Below, one piece after another: positions 15,232 to 24,350 of a stretch of DNA of 64,000 bases. The stretch covers positions 186,001-250,000 of the forward strand of contig CP054185.1 in NCBI GenBank assembly GCA_015180985.1. The letters run 5' to 3'. Origin of the DNA: Flammeovirgaceae bacterium. Its GTDB lineage: Bacteria; Bacteroidota; Bacteroidia; Cytophagales; Cyclobacteriaceae. The translations under genes were made by a program, and so were the position numbers. Numbering within the stretch: position 1 is the first letter of the stretch; every line of letters begins with the position of its first letter. The notes under the pieces were generated by a model. That model worked only from the letters and a program-made list of their open reading frames with translations, had not been told where the DNA came from and ran no database searches.

Positions 15232-18069
15232 CTACTTAATTTCAACACTCACTTCGCTTGATTCGCTGCCATTTACAAACTTGATTTTATACTTGCCTTT
15301 GCCGGCATACTTCACAGCGGTATCGGTTGCAGGCACGGGCTTAGCACCTTTTCCTTTCGGAGCAGGTGCCGCGGGTGGTGAAATTTTAACATCCCAGCTT
15401 ACCGTATGAAAACCGGCTGAACCAACCGCGCTGAATTTCCTGACAAGCACATTTTTTTCATCGTAAACCTCAACACCAACTTCAGCAACCGGTTTACCCA
15501 CATAATACAGGAAACTTACTTTCGGTTCGTTGGCATCGGCCCACGGGTAGGGTTTTTCGCCCCAGCGTTCGTTAAACCGGATACTTTCCGCACCGGCAAA
15601 CGCCACAATTCCTTTATTAACACCCCCATTTTTCAAGGCCTGCAGGGGCTTCACATTGGCAACAAAAACACTTCGGCCATGAGTACCCACAACCAACTCA
15701 TTGTCGCGGGGATGAACCATCATATCGTATGTTGCCACGTTTAGCATCCCGTTAAAGAAATGCCAGGTTGTTCCTTTATCCAGGGAAACGTAGGTTCCGT
15801 TGTCCAGTCCGCAGTAAAGCAGATCAGGATTAACCGGATCCTGAATAATCACATTGGCTACCGACTCGGGCAAGTTTCCTTTAACACTCTTCCAGGTTTT
15901 TCCGTAGTCGGTACTCATAAACAAATAGGTACTAAAGTCGTCATCGCGGTAGCCGTTGAGCGAAACAAACACGGTTCCTTCCTGGTGTGGCGAAGGCGAT
16001 ACGCTGCTTACCCATTTATTGGCCGGCAACCCGGCCGAAATGTTTTCCCAACTTCCTCCTCCGTTTCGGCTCACCCACAGGTTACCGTCATCGGTACCGG
16101 CATACAGCAACCCGAATTTCAATGGCGACTCGGCCAGTGCACTGACGGTTGAAAAGGGCACATCGCCCTGCGGTTTGTTTTTAGTCAGGTCATCGCTTAT
16201 AGCCTCCCAGTTATCGCCTTTGTTTAAGCTGCGAAATACTTTGTTGGCCGCCATGTACACAATGTCGGGGTTGTGTTTACTCAACAACAACGGGGTGCGC
16301 CAGTTCCAGCGGTAAGCCGGTTCACCAATGTCGTGCCGTGGTGTAATGCGGGCCGGCTGCTTACCTTGTTCAGTACGGAAATAATTGCCGAACTGAAAGC
16401 CCCAGTACACCAGGCGACTGTTCCGCGGGTCGGGCGCCACGTACATGCCATCGCCACCGCCAATGTACTCCCAATGTTTCGAAACGTTGGGTTCGGATTT
16501 TGACGAACCCTTCAGCACGCCATTGTCCTGCAAACCGCCATATACGTTGTAAGGTATTTCCATATCCACGTTCACCGTATAAAACTGGCCCACCGGCATG
16601 TTGTTAACATGCTTCCAGTAAGCGCCCTCATCATAGGTTACATACAAACCGCCATCGTTGCCCAGTAACATGTGTTTACCGTTGGTTGGGTTGATCCACA
16701 ACGCATGATGGTCAACATGGATATCCTGTTCGCCACGCAGTGTATCCAGCCGGTGCCAGGTAACGCCACCATCGTTTGATTTAAGCATGGGCACACCATA
16801 GATGTAAATCTTATCGGCATTGGAAGGATCAACGCGCATCTCGGCAAAGTAATAGCCGTAGGTAAAGAATACTCCGTCCAGATCATAACTGTTCATCTTC
16901 TTCCAGGTTGCCCCGAAGTCATCAGAACGGTAAACTTCCGCACCAATAATTTTTGCATTAAACAAATTGGCATTGGCATCGCCACCCAGGTAATCGTAAA
17001 TGGCTTTGGGCTGATACTTGCCTTCACGGATTTCCTGCTTCACTTTACGCGCATCGTACTTTTGCGGAAAGCGACTCTCCCGAAGAAATTCATCCAGCTT
17101 TTTATCATCCAGTTTCAGAAAATCATCCTTCGAAATGGATTTGAAATCGGTCAGTTTCAGCTTACCATCATCCTTTGGTTTTTCGGTTTGCGGAATCTCA
17201 CTTTGGTTATCAAGAATGGCATAGACGATGTTGGGTTTGCTGTTGCATACATCGAGCCCGATGCGCCCCACCTGTTTACCTTGTGGAAAACCGGCTATTG
17301 ATTTTGCCCATGATTCACCGCCATCATCAGAACGGTAGATGGCCGATGCCGCACCTGATTCTTTAAAGTTCCAGGCCTTGCGATCCTTCTCCCATGCAGC
17401 CGCCAGCAGTTGATTGGGGTTTTGTGGATTAACCACCAGATCAATAATCCCGGTGCTGTCGTTCACAAATAATGTTTTCTTCCAGGTCTTTCCGCCATCG
17501 GTGGTCTTGTACACGCCCCGGTTCGGGCTGTTGGTGTACAGCGGGCCAACCGCTGCAACCCAAACGGTGTTGTTGTCAGCCGGATGAATAACCACCCGAC
17601 CGATGTGTTGCGTACCGGCAAGCCCCAGGTGCTGCCAGGTTTTGCCGCCATCGGAGGTTTTGTAGATGCCGCTGCCGGCATAGGTTGAGCGGCTGCTGTT
17701 TTTTTCGCCCGTGCCTGCATAGAGTATTTCTGTATTGGTCTGCGATAGCGCAAAGTCGCCAATACCTAATGCATCGTTGTTATCGAAAACCGGTTCGAAG
17801 GTAATGCCGTTGTTCCTAGTTCTGAAAATACCGCCTGATCCAAACGCCAGGTAATACTCGTTGGTGTTTTTAAGGTTCACCTCAATATCCACAATGCGGC
17901 CACCCTGAATGGTAGGCCCGATATTGCGGACAGGGTATTCTTTTAAAATGGATTGTGCCGCCAGGCCTTTCCGCTTCTGCATCGAGGTTGTCCAGTCGGC
18001 CTCGCTGGTGGGTTGAGCCGATACTGAAATGGCGAAGAAGCCAAGGATAACAGGTAGCAGGTTTTTCAT
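15232..18069 (-). CDS. Secreted Asp-box/BNR beta-propeller protein (sortilin-like)
   Basis: A 945-aa exported protein with a signal peptide ending near AQPTS. It contains about eleven Asp-box motifs (S/T-x-D-x-G-x-T-W), among them KTSDGGKTW, KTTDGGKTW, RSDDGGESW, RSDDFGATW, KSNDGGVTW, VSRNGGGSW, MSTDYGKTW and VSLDKGTTW, predicting one or two large beta-propellers of the VPS10/sortilin kind. The C-terminus forms a short beta-rich domain with a Pro/Ala/Lys-rich linker (APAPKGKG). Sialidase catalytic residues are not recognisable, so it is probably a binding or peptidase-accessory protein. Function unknown. Confidence 0.88.
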   Translation of the reverse strand: MKNLLPVILGFFAISVSAQPTSEADWTTSMQKRKGLAAQSILKEYPVRNIGPTIQGGRIVDIEVNLKNTNEYYLAFGSGGIFRTRNNGITFEPVFDNNDALGIGDFALSQTNTEILYAGTGEKNSSRSTYAGSGIYKTSDGGKTWQHLGLAGTQHIGRVVIHPADNNTVWVAAVGPLYTNSPNRGVYKTTDGGKTWKKTLFVNDSTGIIDLVVNPQNPNQLLAAAWEKDRKAWNFKESGAASAIYRSDDGGESWAKSIAGFPQGKQVGRIGLDVCNSKPNIVYAILDNQSEIPQTEKPKDDGKLKLTDFKSISKDDFLKLDDKKLDEFLRESRFPQKYDARKVKQEIREGKYQPKAIYDYLGGDANANLFNAKIIGAEVYRSDDFGATWKKMNSYDLDGVFFTYGYYFAEMRVDPSNADKIYIYGVPMLKSNDGGVTWHRLDTLRGEQDIHVDHHALWINPTNGKHMLLGNDGGLYVTYDEGAYWKHVNNMPVGQFYTVNVDMEIPYNVYGGLQDNGVLKGSSKSEPNVSKHWEYIGGGDGMYVAPDPRNSRLVYWGFQFGNYFRTEQGKQPARITPRHDIGEPAYRWNWRTPLLLSKHNPDIVYMAANKVFRSLNKGDNWEAISDDLTKNKPQGDVPFSTVSALAESPLKFGLLYAGTDDGNLWVSRNGGGSWENISAGLPANKWVSSVSPSPHQEGTVFVSLNGYRDDDFSTYLFMSTDYGKTWKSVKGNLPESVANVIIQDPVNPDLLYCGLDNGTYVSLDKGTTWHFFNGMLNVATYDMMVHPRDNELVVGTHGRSVFVANVKPLQALKNGGVNKGIVAFAGAESIRFNERWGEKPYPWADANEPKVSFLYYVGKPVAEVGVEVYDEKNVLVRKFSAVGSAGFHTVSWDVKISPPAAPAPKGKGAKPVPATDTAVKYAGKGKYKIKFVNGSESSEVSVEIK

Positions 18070-18080
18070 ATCCGATAAGG

Positions 18081-18113
18081 TTTGTGCACCGAAAATAGGG
18101 AATTATAAGTTTG
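18081..18113 (+). promoter_or_regulatory. Bacteroidota-type promoter for the 122-aa protein/kinase operon
   Basis: TTTG at 18081-18084 and TAAGTTTG at 18106-18113 fit the -33/-7 consensus with a 21-base spacer. The start at 18164 follows 50 bases later. This supports the shorter reading of the next gene, because the longer frame would begin upstream of the promoter. Confidence 0.6.
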
Positions 18114-18163
18114 ACCTGACGGACATAGCGGAACATATTATTTTAGCGGTTCAATTACACGAT

Positions 18164-18532
18164 ATGCATAACGATCCGGAGTTGAGCGGGAAATACCTGG
18201 GCACCATTTCGGGCGACTTTGTAAAAGTGGCCGATTCGGTAAAGGAGGCTTCGTACCAGATTCGCACCCGCGGTTTTTCCGATCACCCGATTTTTCCGAT
18301 ATGCAAGGACGAGCAGCCCATCGGCCAGTTGCTGATTGATAAAGATTTGGCTCACACCACCTGGAATTATTACGCCTCCTATCTGGACGAATTTGTTCAG
18401 CGGGGCCTGGTGGATGAATCGAAAACTGATGAATTCAAAAAAGCTTATAAAGACCCTGATGAATTTTGCTGCTTGTTTGTAGTGGATAAGGAGTTTACCA
18501 ATTTTGTATTTATTCCATATCCGATAGACTAA
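18164..18532 (+). CDS. Conserved-looking 122-aa protein, function unknown
   Basis: Start chosen at 18164 (MHNDPELSGKYLGTI); the open frame runs back to 18029 but would overlap the divergent Asp-box gene and a good promoter. The protein is soluble and acidic with aromatic residues, and has no signal peptide. Visible segments include HTTWNYYASYLDEF, DPDEFCCLFVVD and FVFIPYPID. I do not recognise the family. Its TAA stop overlaps the ATG of the sensor kinase (TAATG at 18530-18534), so the two are translationally coupled and probably functionally linked. Confidence 0.75.
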   Translation: MHNDPELSGKYLGTISGDFVKVADSVKEASYQIRTRGFSDHPIFPICKDEQPIGQLLIDKDLAHTTWNYYASYLDEFVQRGLVDESKTDEFKKAYKDPDEFCCLFVVDKEFTNFVFIPYPID

Positions 18533-21500
18533 TGAGGGGCACGTTGGCCATCATATTATTCTGGATACCCCCCCTGTCAGGATTTGCTCAAATACCCGAT
18601 ACCCCACCCGCTTTTGAACAGGTAATACCACCCGGCACCATCCGGTCAGCCGAACTAACCGATGTAATACAAGACCGCGCGGGACTTATCTGGATGGCGG
18701 CAAACGGTATATTCTCCTATGATGGCTACCGGTTTACCCACTACACCACGTTGGCGGATTCCGGTTCAATTCATAATCAGGAAGTAACCTGCTTGCTCTA
18801 CGATTCAACCCGTAACCGGATACTTATCGGTACACGAAATCTGGGTATCGTAGCCTATAATTACAACACCAACGAACTTAAGCGATTACCTACCAAAGGC
18901 GGCATACCCATCATCAACCAGCTGGCTCTGACTCCCGATGGAATTATATGGGTAGCATCGTTTAACAGCGGTTTGTTTCAACTTCATGATGATACCCTTA
19001 AACGCAGCTCCGTATCCGGATACAAAAGCATTCGCACCTCTTACCTGCTACCCCATGGTAACAAACTTTACATTGGCGACCACCGGAAAATTTTTGAGGT
19101 ACAGAATAACCGGGTAACCGACTCGGTGATGTTGCGCTGGGGCAACGTGGATTTTACCTCGCATGGAAGAGTAACAGCTCTTTATGCAGTTAACGAAACC
19201 TTATACATCGGCACCGAAAAGGTGGGTATGCTGGTATATGATTTAAAGACCAGGCAATTCATAAAGCATTTCAACACCAACACGGCACCTTTCTTTAACC
19301 GCATTAACCGGATTTATGCCGACCGGCACGGTGTTATGTGGATTCTGACCAAGGCGGGCGGGTTAGTACTTTACGATCCAAATACCGATACCATCAGGCG
19401 AATCACCAAAGATCCGACACAAGCCCACTCATTAAGCAGCGACAACTGCAATGCAATTATTGAAGATAAAACAGGCATCATTTGGATTGCAACCACCGGG
19501 GCATTGAACAAATACGATCGCCTCAAAATCCAGTTCCAACACATCACCCACGATCCGAACAACATCAATTCCCTGTCCGACAGAATGGTGCGGTGCCTGT
19601 TTGAGGAAGAAGATGGCACCGTGTTAATCGGAACGGATGGCGGATTCATTAATTTTCTGAATAGGAAAGAAGGAACCGTAGAGCGGGTTAAAATAACTAT
19701 ACCGGGCTTAAACAAAACATTAATGCCCGCATGCCTGCAGCCGTTGTCGAAGGACAAGTTATTGATTGGCACATCGGCCGGGGCAGTTGTTATGGATCGT
19801 AAGAAAAAAACATTTACCCGGTTTTCAATCGGGCCAGAACTTGAAAATGTTCTGATCCGTCAACTTCTGAAAAAAGAAAACTACCTGTATTTTATTGCCG
19901 GAGGTTCCTTTCGAATTTACGATTTGACTACAGGCCGCCAAAAAGTTTTCAAAAACTTCAACGATCAGGCCGGCAACAACCCCGTTTTTGGCGCCACAGC
20001 ATTTTTTATTGACTCCCGCCAGCGCATCTGGGTTGGGGCGCAGGGAGGGGTTTCGCTTCTTAATCCAGACTCCACTTTCACTTACTTCCCGGTTGAACGC
20101 CAGCCGACCCGTCCGGACGGTTCGTATTTTATGGTATTAGCTTTTGAGGAGTTTAACGGGTATTTGTGGATCAGCTCGTTTAATAACGGAGTGTGGAGAC
20201 TTCCGCTAACGGAACAAAACCAGGAAGCGCAACTCACCCAACGTGTTAACATCTCTGAACTGAACACCAATACGGTGTATTGCACATTGCCCGATAGAGA
20301 GGGATTAATCTGGATGAGTACCAACCAGGGCATCCTGCAGTATGATCCGGCAACTACCGAAATACGGACGTTTCTGCCCGAAGAAGGCGTACAAGCCCTG
20401 GAATTTAACCGGCTGGCTTTTTTGAGAACACATGACAATGCCTTTGTAATGGGTGGCATTAACGGCATCAATATTTTTAAATCAGAGGATATTAAACTTC
20501 GCGAAACCTTACCAACACCTGTTCTTCTCAGTATTACCAATTACAGCAATGCGCCCAGCAACTTCTATATCAACCTCCGGCAACAGAACCTGATAGAACT
20601 TCCGGAAGGTAATAAATCGCTTACTATACATTACCTGATACCCGATTACAGCAATCCACGCAATTATACCGTTGAATACAAACTCGAAGGTCATGATCCG
20701 ATGTGGATTCAGTCAATTGCTTCGGAGGCAACATACCCCAACATTAAAGAAGGAAATTATACGTTCAGGGTGCGTGTTCAGAACAATGATCAATTCAGTG
20801 AAACCGCACCCCTGCAACTTATCATCAAACCGCCTTTTTGGAAACAAACCTGGTTTATGGGCATTGTTGCAACGCTGCTTATCGGAGTCACACTCGGGGT
20901 ATTCCGCATCCAGGCCATTACCAGCAGGCGCAACAAAGAACGGCTTGAAAAATTACTGATGGAGCGAACCTCCGAAATCGAAAAATCCAGGGCCGAGCTG
21001 CAGGCCCTGAACGAAAAAAAAGATTTGATCTTCTCCATACTTTCACATGATCTCCGATCGCCCCTAACCACCTTAAAAGGTTTCTTATCATTATTAACCG
21101 ATACCCCGGTTCAGCTTTCGCCCGAGCAAATCAATCAGTACGCACGAAACATTCGCAACTCCGTTAGCAGCGCACTCGACCTGATTGACAATACCCTGTA
21201 TTGGTCGCTCTCGCAAACCGGAAGCATCAACCGCCATGCGGTTGATTTTTCGGTGAAGAATTTACTCACCAAAATCTATCACCTGTACCAGCCTACCGCT
21301 TTGCGTAAGCGGATTGAATTTGAGTTTCAGACAGACGAAGATATTTATGTTCATGCCGATGAAAACATGGTGTACGTTGCTCTGCGAAACGTTGTTTCTA
21401 ACGCGATTAAGTTTACTCCGGAAGGGAAACTTGTAAAGTTAGTAACCGGTAAAAATCACAACCAGGCCATCATTACCGTTACGGATCAGGGAATCGGCAT

Positions 21501-21705
21501 GAGTGAAGATTACCTGAGGCGTGTATTAAACCATGAGCACGTAGTGCTGAAAAAAGGTACGGCCAACGAAAAGGGTACAGGCCTCGGCCTGATCTTGTGC
21601 CGTAAATTCATTGAACTGAACGAAGGAACACTGGAAATACACAGCGAAGAAAATGCCGGCACAGAGTTCCGGATTTACCTGCCGCTGGCTAATCATCTGA
21701 AATGA
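18532..21705 (+). CDS. Propeller/Y_Y_Y periplasmic sensor histidine kinase
   Basis: A 1057-aa membrane kinase. After a signal segment (residues 1-20) come many two-component-regulator propeller repeats (for example GLIWMAANGIFSYDG, GVMWILTKAGGLVLYDP, GIIWIATTGALNKYD, RIWVGAQGGVSLLNP and GLIWMSTNQGILQYDP), then a Y_Y_Y domain around residues 690-765, one transmembrane helix near 780-800, a short coiled coil, HisKA (FSILSHDLRSPL) and HATPase_c (NVVSNAIKF, DQGIGMS, GTGLGLILC). This is the sensor half of hybrid two-component systems that detect carbohydrate-like ligands in Bacteroidota, but the receiver and AraC DNA-binding domains are absent. A separate response regulator must exist; none is in this window. 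The gene's end overlaps thiL by 13 bases on the other strand. Confidence 0.92.
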   Translation: MRGTLAIILFWIPPLSGFAQIPDTPPAFEQVIPPGTIRSAELTDVIQDRAGLIWMAANGIFSYDGYRFTHYTTLADSGSIHNQEVTCLLYDSTRNRILIGTRNLGIVAYNYNTNELKRLPTKGGIPIINQLALTPDGIIWVASFNSGLFQLHDDTLKRSSVSGYKSIRTSYLLPHGNKLYIGDHRKIFEVQNNRVTDSVMLRWGNVDFTSHGRVTALYAVNETLYIGTEKVGMLVYDLKTRQFIKHFNTNTAPFFNRINRIYADRHGVMWILTKAGGLVLYDPNTDTIRRITKDPTQAHSLSSDNCNAIIEDKTGIIWIATTGALNKYDRLKIQFQHITHDPNNINSLSDRMVRCLFEEEDGTVLIGTDGGFINFLNRKEGTVERVKITIPGLNKTLMPACLQPLSKDKLLIGTSAGAVVMDRKKKTFTRFSIGPELENVLIRQLLKKENYLYFIAGGSFRIYDLTTGRQKVFKNFNDQAGNNPVFGATAFFIDSRQRIWVGAQGGVSLLNPDSTFTYFPVERQPTRPDGSYFMVLAFEEFNGYLWISSFNNGVWRLPLTEQNQEAQLTQRVNISELNTNTVYCTLPDREGLIWMSTNQGILQYDPATTEIRTFLPEEGVQALEFNRLAFLRTHDNAFVMGGINGINIFKSEDIKLRETLPTPVLLSITNYSNAPSNFYINLRQQNLIELPEGNKSLTIHYLIPDYSNPRNYTVEYKLEGHDPMWIQSIASEATYPNIKEGNYTFRVRVQNNDQFSETAPLQLIIKPPFWKQTWFMGIVATLLIGVTLGVFRIQAITSRRNKERLEKLLMERTSEIEKSRAELQALNEKKDLIFSILSHDLRSPLTTLKGFLSLLTDTPVQLSPEQINQYARNIRNSVSSALDLIDNTLYWSLSQTGSINRHAVDFSVKNLLTKIYHLYQPTALRKRIEFEFQTDEDIYVHADENMVYVALRNVVSNAIKFTPEGKLVKLVTGKNHNQAIITVTDQGIGMSEDYLRRVLNHEHVVLKKGTANEKGTGLGLILCRKFIELNEGTLEIHSEENAGTEFRIYLPLANHLK

Positions 21706-22727
21706 TCCCACCCCTGTGCCGTTAAAGGCACTGCATTTCCTTGCTTTGTTATCAGCAAAAATTCTTTCGGCTTATCATGCACATAGCCAATCATGTGCAC
21801 ATCGGGGTGGTTTTTTATTTTATCTGCATCACTGGGTGAAATGGTGAAAAGTAACTCGTAATCTTCACCGCCATTCAGGGCGCAGGTTACCGGGTCAATT
21901 TTAAATTCAAGTGCTGCCGTATTGTACGTTTCGGCATCCAGCGGAATTTTATCTTCAAAAATCCGCACACCTGCATTTGAACTTCTTCCGATATGAAAAA
22001 GCTCGGAAGCCAGCCCGTCCGAAATATCAATCATGGCCGTGGGTTTAACACCCAGCTCTTCCAGTTCAAACACCATATCGGTACGCGCAATGGGCCGCAA
22101 TTGCCGGCCTACCATATACTGGTATTTTTCCAGGCCGGGCTGCATGTTGGGGTTGGATAGAAAAACTTCTTTCTCGCGTTCCAGTATCTGAAGCCCGGTA
22201 TACGCTGCCCCTAAATCTCCGGTTACACAAATAATATCGTTTGGTTTAGCCCCGCTGCGGTACACAACCTTATCCTTTGCAACACGGCCCAGCACGCTTA
22301 CTGAAATGACCAATCCCGACCGCGAAGCTGTGGTGTCGCCACCTACCAGATCAACGTTGTATTGGTCGCACGCAGCGCGGATACCCGAGTACAGCGCATC
22401 AACCGCCTCAACCGAAAACCGGTTGCTCAGGGCCACACTCACCAGAATTTGTTCGGCCTTGCCATTCATGGCAGCAATGTCCGATACGTTAACACTTACA
22501 GCCTTATGGCCCAGGTGCTGCAGCGGTGTAAAAGCCAAATCGAAATGAACGCCTTCGGCAAGCAAATCGGTTGACCACAGCAAATACTCATTTCCACACG
22601 CAATAACGGCTGCATCATCGCCAATGCCCTTTATAGAGGATGTGTTGCCCAGCTTAACCTGCTGATGGATACGCTCAATGAGCCCAAATTCACCCAGTTC
22701 GCCAATTTCTGTTCGCTTTTCTGCCAT
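21693..22727 (-). CDS. thiL: Thiamine-monophosphate kinase
   Basis: A 344-aa cytosolic kinase that converts thiamine monophosphate plus ATP to thiamine diphosphate, the last step of cofactor synthesis. Family motifs are present: IKGIGDDAAVI near residue 35, the STDLLAEGVHF nucleotide/metal site, VGGDTTAS, VTGDLGAA, MIDISDGLASEL and NGGEDYELLF. Length matches the family. It overlaps the kinase gene convergently. The leader carries a 9-bp hairpin; no THI box is recognisable, so TPP-riboswitch control is not supported. Confidence 0.95.
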   Translation of the reverse strand: MAEKRTEIGELGEFGLIERIHQQVKLGNTSSIKGIGDDAAVIACGNEYLLWSTDLLAEGVHFDLAFTPLQHLGHKAVSVNVSDIAAMNGKAEQILVSVALSNRFSVEAVDALYSGIRAACDQYNVDLVGGDTTASRSGLVISVSVLGRVAKDKVVYRSGAKPNDIICVTGDLGAAYTGLQILEREKEVFLSNPNMQPGLEKYQYMVGRQLRPIARTDMVFELEELGVKPTAMIDISDGLASELFHIGRSSNAGVRIFEDKIPLDAETYNTAALEFKIDPVTCALNGGEDYELLFTISPSDADKIKNHPDVHMIGYVHDKPKEFLLITKQGNAVPLTAQGWDHFR

Positions 22728-22742
22728 GTGTTTACCGGTTGT

Positions 22743-22788
22743 AACCGCCTGTTTGCCGGTGCGGCAGGCGGTTCGTCAGGCAAAAGTA
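22743..22788 (-). promoter_or_regulatory. thiL upstream region: -7 element and leader hairpin
   Basis: On the minus strand TACTTTTG (22788-22781) fits the -7 consensus. It is followed in the leader by a 9-bp perfect stem AACCGCCTG/CAGGCGGTT (22743-22751 with 22765-22773). The GCCTGCCG-rich hairpin resembles dispersed elements of this phylum and could modulate thiL expression or be neutral. Confidence 0.45.
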
Positions 22789-22856
22789 AGATTATAACCC
22801 GATTTGAAAGATTTGATTTTTGGCAAGCCTGTATCTATGCCCAAAAGTAAAGCAGT

Positions 22857-23021
22857 ATGAAATGGCTGATGTGGATTGTCGTGGCTTTAATCCTGTTCAG
22901 TTCATGTTCAACGGTACCCAAACCGTATTATGAAACGCGCGAAGGGAAGAAAAAACTGAAGTACTACAACTCGATCCAGTTTGGTCAGCGCAATACCATG
23001 GAGTTGCCTAAGGGCCGGTAA
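22857..23021 (+). CDS. Small 54-aa lipoprotein
   Basis: A short frame starting ATG-AAA-TGG at 22857 encodes a hydrophobic N-terminus and a lipobox FSSC with the lipidated Cys at 17, then a basic tail (EGKKKLKYYNS) ending KGR. The composition is that of a genuine small lipoprotein rather than a shadow. It overlaps the mce gene tail-to-tail by 14 bases. A TATCTATG element at 22832-22839 is a possible -7 site. No known family is recognised. Confidence 0.65.
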   Translation: MKWLMWIVVALILFSSCSTVPKPYYETREGKKKLKYYNSIQFGQRNTMELPKGR

Positions 23022-23415
23022 TTTCCTGGCACAGCTCGATTAAAACCCCCTGCGTTGACTTCGGGTGCAGAAAACAAATCAGTTTGTTGTCTGCACCTTT
23101 TTTTGGCTCGTTACCGATGAGTTGAAACCCAAGTTGCTGGTAGTGTTTTATGCTTGCCCGGATGTCTTCCACCTCAAAAGCAAGGTGATGAATCCCTTCT
23201 CCACGCTTTTCAATGAATTTATTGATGGCCGAGTTGGTGGTCGTGGCTTCCAGCAATTCAATTTTCACTCCGCCAAGTTCAAAAAACGAGGTTTTGACTC
23301 CTTCCGATTCAACCGACTCAATCTTATAATGCTCCCGTCCAAGCAGGTTGGCAAACAGCTTATTGGCCTGTTCCAGGTTCTTTACCGCAATACCGATATG
23401 CTCAAGTTTCTTCAT
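23008..23415 (-). CDS. mce: Methylmalonyl-CoA epimerase
   Basis: A 135-aa VOC-fold enzyme interconverting (R)- and (S)-methylmalonyl-CoA, linking propionyl-CoA and succinyl-CoA. The N-terminus LEHIGIAVKNLEQA, central GIHHLAFEVEDI and C-terminal VLIELCQE give the two metal His residues and the metal Glu of the family. Length is typical. The methylmalonyl-CoA mutase genes are not in this window. Its start faces the next gene with a short gap. Confidence 0.93.
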   Translation of the reverse strand: MKKLEHIGIAVKNLEQANKLFANLLGREHYKIESVESEGVKTSFFELGGVKIELLEATTTNSAINKFIEKRGEGIHHLAFEVEDIRASIKHYQQLGFQLIGNEPKKGADNKLICFLHPKSTQGVLIELCQEITGP

Positions 23416-23422
23416 TATTGCC

Positions 23423-23430
23423 TAATTTTG
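23423..23430 (+). promoter_or_regulatory. Candidate -7 element
   Basis: TAATTTTG fits TAnnTTTG, about 45-60 bases before the next gene's possible starts. No good -33 element at the right distance. Confidence 0.3.
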
Positions 23431-23474
23431 TACACCAAAGTCAGAACTTTTACGGGCTTTGAAAAGTTTTTGCC

Positions 23475-23900
23475 TTGAAACCCACATCCATGATAGAAAC
23501 CACCAGCGAAATGCACGTAGAAGCCGCCCGCATCCAGCAGGAAATTAAAGACTACCTGGGGCTGCGAACGGCTGACCTCGTATTTGAATACAGTACCGTT
23601 GACCGCAAGGTAAAGCTGGACCTGATTACCATCAACCCGCGGCACAACCAGGCGTTTTTGTTTCACTCCGAAACAGGAACGGATAAACTGGACGCCCTGA
23701 AGAAAATGCTCAACTACGTGCAGAACTATAAGGAAAAAGAAAACAGCTACACCATCCAGTGGGTGGCCAAAGGCGAGCGCGAACTGCATACCTCGTACTT
23801 CCGGGCCGGCAACATTATGGATGCGCTGCAAAAATTGTATTACGGCCGCGACATGAACACGATAACCGTTTTTAGTGTTGTATTGAATCCGGTGTCTTAG
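23475..23900 (+). CDS. Conserved-looking 141-aa (or 136-aa) cytosolic protein
   Basis: An alpha/beta protein without signal peptide or membrane segment. Visible parts: VEAARIQQEIKDYLGL, VDRKVKLDLITINPRHNQ, LKKMLNYVQNYKEKENSY and GNIMDALQKLYYGRD. The ATG at 23490 (MIETTSEMH) is an equally good start. It is 12 bases ahead of the IscA/ErpA gene and probably in one operon with it. I do not recognise the family and give no function. Confidence 0.75.
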   Translation: MKPTSMIETTSEMHVEAARIQQEIKDYLGLRTADLVFEYSTVDRKVKLDLITINPRHNQAFLFHSETGTDKLDALKKMLNYVQNYKEKENSYTIQWVAKGERELHTSYFRAGNIMDALQKLYYGRDMNTITVFSVVLNPVS

Positions 23901-23912
23901 GTTGAATGATCT

Positions 23913-24239
23913 ATGATTAGCGTAACTGAAAAAGCGAAGGATAAGATTATAGAATTGCGGAAGCAGGAAGGAAAAGTTTCCGAGCCCAACATCCGTGTGT
24001 CAGTAAAAGGCGGGGGCTGTTCGGGACTGATGTACGATCTGTCGTTCGATGAATCCATTAACCCGGCCGACCAGGTGTTTGAAGACAAGGGTATTAAAAT
24101 TCTGGTCGATAAAAAAAGTTTGCTGTACCTGCTGGGCACCACCCTCGATTTTTCGGACGGCCTCAACGGCAAGGGCTTTCAGTTCATCAACCCGAACGCC
24201 TCGCGCACCTGCGGCTGCGGGGAGAGTTTTGCAGTTTAG
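23913..24239 (+). CDS. Iron-sulfur cluster assembly A-type carrier (IscA/ErpA/SufA)
   Basis: A 108-aa A-type carrier that accepts and delivers Fe-S clusters to apo-proteins. The three ligand Cys are present: C36 in GGGCSGL and C100/C102 in RTCGCGESF. Length is typical. The last 68 bases before the final two codons are repeated exactly at 26610-26677, where the copy also encodes the same C-terminus (…FAV stop) with synonymous changes GCA to GCG and TAG to TAA. The gene is intact, but its 3' end may come from the inserted segment that follows it. Confidence 0.93.
   Translation: MISVTEKAKDKIIELRKQEGKVSEPNIRVSVKGGGCSGLMYDLSFDESINPADQVFEDKGIKILVDKKSLLYLLGTTLDFSDGLNGKGFQFINPNASRTCGCGESFAV
24165..24238 (+). 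repeat. Direct repeat, copy A (3' end of the A-type carrier gene)
   Basis: Positions 24165-24232 are identical to 26610-26677 (68 bp); 24165-24238 match 26610-26683 with one difference in 74. Copy A is fused to the complete gene. It forms the left border of the 2.4-kb segment carrying the propeller lipoprotein, Cys-rich peptide and TolC fragment. Confidence 0.9.
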
Positions 24240-24350
24240 GAAATCTCAGTAGTGCAGATATGCTAGTGATGGGTTCATAATATATCACAAAATATTATCA
24301 GTAACCAAGATCGTGTAGTATTGACTTGGATTATATTGAAAACATATAAA

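Noticed and set aside
15232-18069. Sialidase
   Set aside because: Asp-boxes are present, but the Arg triad and FRIP motif of sialidases cannot be found; sortilin-like propeller is the better call.
22728-22856. TPP riboswitch ahead of thiL
   Set aside because: The conserved CUGAGA and ACCUGA-type thi-box elements are not recognisable; only a simple hairpin is present.
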